NCBI GenBank assembly: GCA_018665005.1 | Contig: JABJEE010000055.1 | Span: 1 to 5,759, forward strand | Source of the DNA: Flavobacteriales bacterium | GTDB lineage: Bacteria; Bacteroidota; Bacteroidia; Flavobacteriales_D; Crocinitomicaceae | DNA: 5,759 nucleotides | Direction of reading: 5' to 3' | In this document: in pieces, positions 4,813 to 5,759 of the stretch | Layout: each line of letters opens with the position of its first letter | How positions within the stretch are numbered: position 1 is the first letter of the stretch | Made by a program: the position numbers and the translations under genes | The notes under the pieces: generated by a model | What the model saw: the letters and a program-made list of their open reading frames with translations, nothing else | What the model was told of the DNA's origin: nothing | Databases searched by the model: none

Positions 4813-5367
4813 TTATTTCTTAGCTGCTGCTTTACCAGCTTTTCTACGAATATTTTCACCAACATATCGAATACCTTTTCCTTTGTAGGGTTCTGGTTTT
4901 CTTAAAGATCTTATTTTCGATGCCACTTGACCTAACAATTGTTTGTCATGTGATTCTAACGTTACGACTGGAGCTTTACCTTTTTCCGATAGTGCGGTTA
5001 CTTTTATTTCAGATGGAATTTCTAAAACAACTGCATGAGAGTATCCAAGTGCCATCTCTAATAGTTGACCTTTAGCCACAGCTCTATATCCAACGCCAAT
5101 TACCTCTAATTCTTTCTTAAAACCTTCAGAAACACCAACAACCATATTCTGAACTAACGATCGGTATAAACCATGTTTAGCTCTATGCTCAGGGGCATTC
5201 GTTTTACGATTAAAAGTGACCGTATTGTCTTCAATTTTCATCTCAACACAAGAATCCATTTCTTGGGTTAATTCTCCTTTTTTACCTTTAATAGTAACAA
5301 TACCACCGGCTTGAGTTATTTCAACTCCTTCAGGGATAGTTACAGGCGCATTTCCAATTCTTGACAT
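4813..5367 (-). CDS. rplF: 50S ribosomal protein L6 (uL6)
   Basis: This 184-residue L6 starts MSRIGNAPVTIPEGVEI and shows the two repeated L6 domains, roughly residues 8-82 and 90-165. In the first, HRAKHGLYRSLVQNMVVGVS is at 61-80 and EGFKKELEVIGVGYRA at 81-96. The second ends with the family signature KIRSLRKPEPYKGKGIRYVG at 151-170 and a basic Lys/Ala tail. L6 sits at the base of the stalk, close to the sarcin-ricin loop and the factor-binding centre, and is needed for late 50S assembly. It follows rpsH after 13 nt and precedes rplR by 17 nt, the standard spc order. No Shine-Dalgarno motif precedes the ATG. Confidence 0.99.
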   Translation of the reverse strand: MSRIGNAPVTIPEGVEITQAGGIVTIKGKKGELTQEMDSCVEMKIEDNTVTFNRKTNAPEHRAKHGLYRSLVQNMVVGVSEGFKKELEVIGVGYRAVAKGQLLEMALGYSHAVVLEIPSEIKVTALSEKGKAPVVTLESHDKQLLGQVASKIRSLRKPEPYKGKGIRYVGENIRRKAGKAAAKK

Positions 5368-5380
5368 CTTATTCTAATTT

Positions 5381-5759
5381 TTAATATACGTAGCAAAGTA
5401 CTTCACCACCTACGTTCATTTTTTTAGCTTGTTTCCCCGTAATCACACCTTTTGATGTTGATACGATAGCAACGCCTAATCCGTTTAAAACTCTTGGCAT
5501 TGCGTTGGAACCATTATATTTTCTTAATCCGGGTCTTGACGCTCTTTGAATTTTAGTTATTGCAGGAACCTTTGTCGATTGGTTATACTTTAATGCAATT
5601 TTAATGATGCCTTGTTTGTCATCATCTTCAAATTTAAAATTCAAAATATAACCTTGGTCAAACAGAATTTCTGTCATCGCTCGTTTTACATTTGAACCTG
5701 GAATTTCTACAATTTTTGAACCAGCAGAACTTGCGTTTCTTATTCTAGTCAAAAAATCA
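5381..5759 (-). CDS. rpsH: 30S ribosomal protein S8 (uS8), 5' end cut by the window
   Basis: The frame stays open to the window edge. Before the TTG at 5750-5752 the codons GAT TTT read Asp-Phe, so the visible start is DFLTRIRNASSAGSK. This matches the DFLTRIRNA stretch found about eight residues into S8 proteins, so the TTG encodes an internal leucine and the true start lies roughly 20 nt beyond the window. The full protein would then be about 132 residues, as is usual for Bacteroidota S8. Other landmarks are QRASRPGLRKY and, at the C-terminus, GLGVAIVSTSKGVITGKQAK followed by NVGGEVLCYVY. S8 binds the central domain of 16S rRNA early in assembly. In E. coli it also represses the spc operon from a site upstream of this region. 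Confidence 0.98.
   Translation of the reverse strand, partial: DFLTRIRNASSAGSKIVEIPGSNVKRAMTEILFDQGYILNFKFEDDDKQGIIKIALKYNQSTKVPAITKIQRASRPGLRKYNGSNAMPRVLNGLGVAIVSTSKGVITGKQAKKMNVGGEVLCYVY

Noticed and set aside
5381..5752. rpsH starting at the TTG at 5752
   Set aside because: The codons upstream to the window edge remain open and encode Asp-Phe, which continues the conserved DFLTRIRNA of S8. The TTG is an internal leucine and the gene is cut by the window.
1..5759. A mobile element, defence system, CRISPR array or other undescribed system
   Set aside because: Every part of the window is filled by intact, syntenic housekeeping genes with short gaps; there are no inserted genes, terminal repeats, repeat-spacer patterns or RNA genes.

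Overview
This window is a single, uninterrupted, minus-strand block of translation and secretion genes: the distal part of the spc ribosomal-protein operon running directly into the alpha operon. Read in the direction of transcription (from high to low coordinates) the order is rpsH (cut by the window edge), rplF, rplR, rpsE, rpmD, rplO, secY, infA, rpmJ, rpsM, rpsK, rpsD and the first codons of rpoA. Two of the genes, rpmD (59 codons) and rpmJ (38 codons), are very short but unambiguous.

The organism is very likely a member of the Bacteroidota, probably Flavobacteriales or a close relative. The evidence is the AT-rich sequence; the near absence of Shine-Dalgarno motifs before the starts, which are instead preceded by A/T-rich leaders; the Bacteroidota-style proteins (IF-1 starting MAKQASIEQDG, zinc-ligand-free L36, cysteine-poor S4, rpoA starting MAILDFQKPDKVIM); and the absence of map or adk between secY and infA. 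The family-level placement is inference from memory of these protein families and was not tested by alignment.

Layout: 5381-5759 rpsH; 4813-5367 rplF; 4442-4795 rplR; 3919-4437 rpsE; 3727-3906 rpmD; 3269-3715 rplO; 1906-3246 secY; 1685-1903 infA; 1548-1664 rpmJ; 1162-1536 rpsM; 758-1144 rpsK; 83-691 rpsD; 1-71 rpoA. Intergenic gaps are 2 to 22 nt everywhere except before rpsD, where the gap is 66 nt and contains a possible hairpin. I see no terminator or recognisable promoter, so all genes are probably co-transcribed. There is no stretch of 300 bases without a gene.

The products act together: S8, S5, S13, S11 and S4 build the 30S subunit, L6, L18, L30, L15 and L36 build the 50S, IF-1 acts in initiation, RNA polymerase alpha links translation to transcription capacity, and SecY forms the membrane channel into which ribosomes deliver exported proteins. 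I found no mobile element, CRISPR array, RNA gene or undescribed system. The points worth a second look are small and mostly regulatory: the rpsD leader, a 19-nt repeat at two gene junctions, the rpsE start choice, and a palindrome at the rpsE/rpmD junction.
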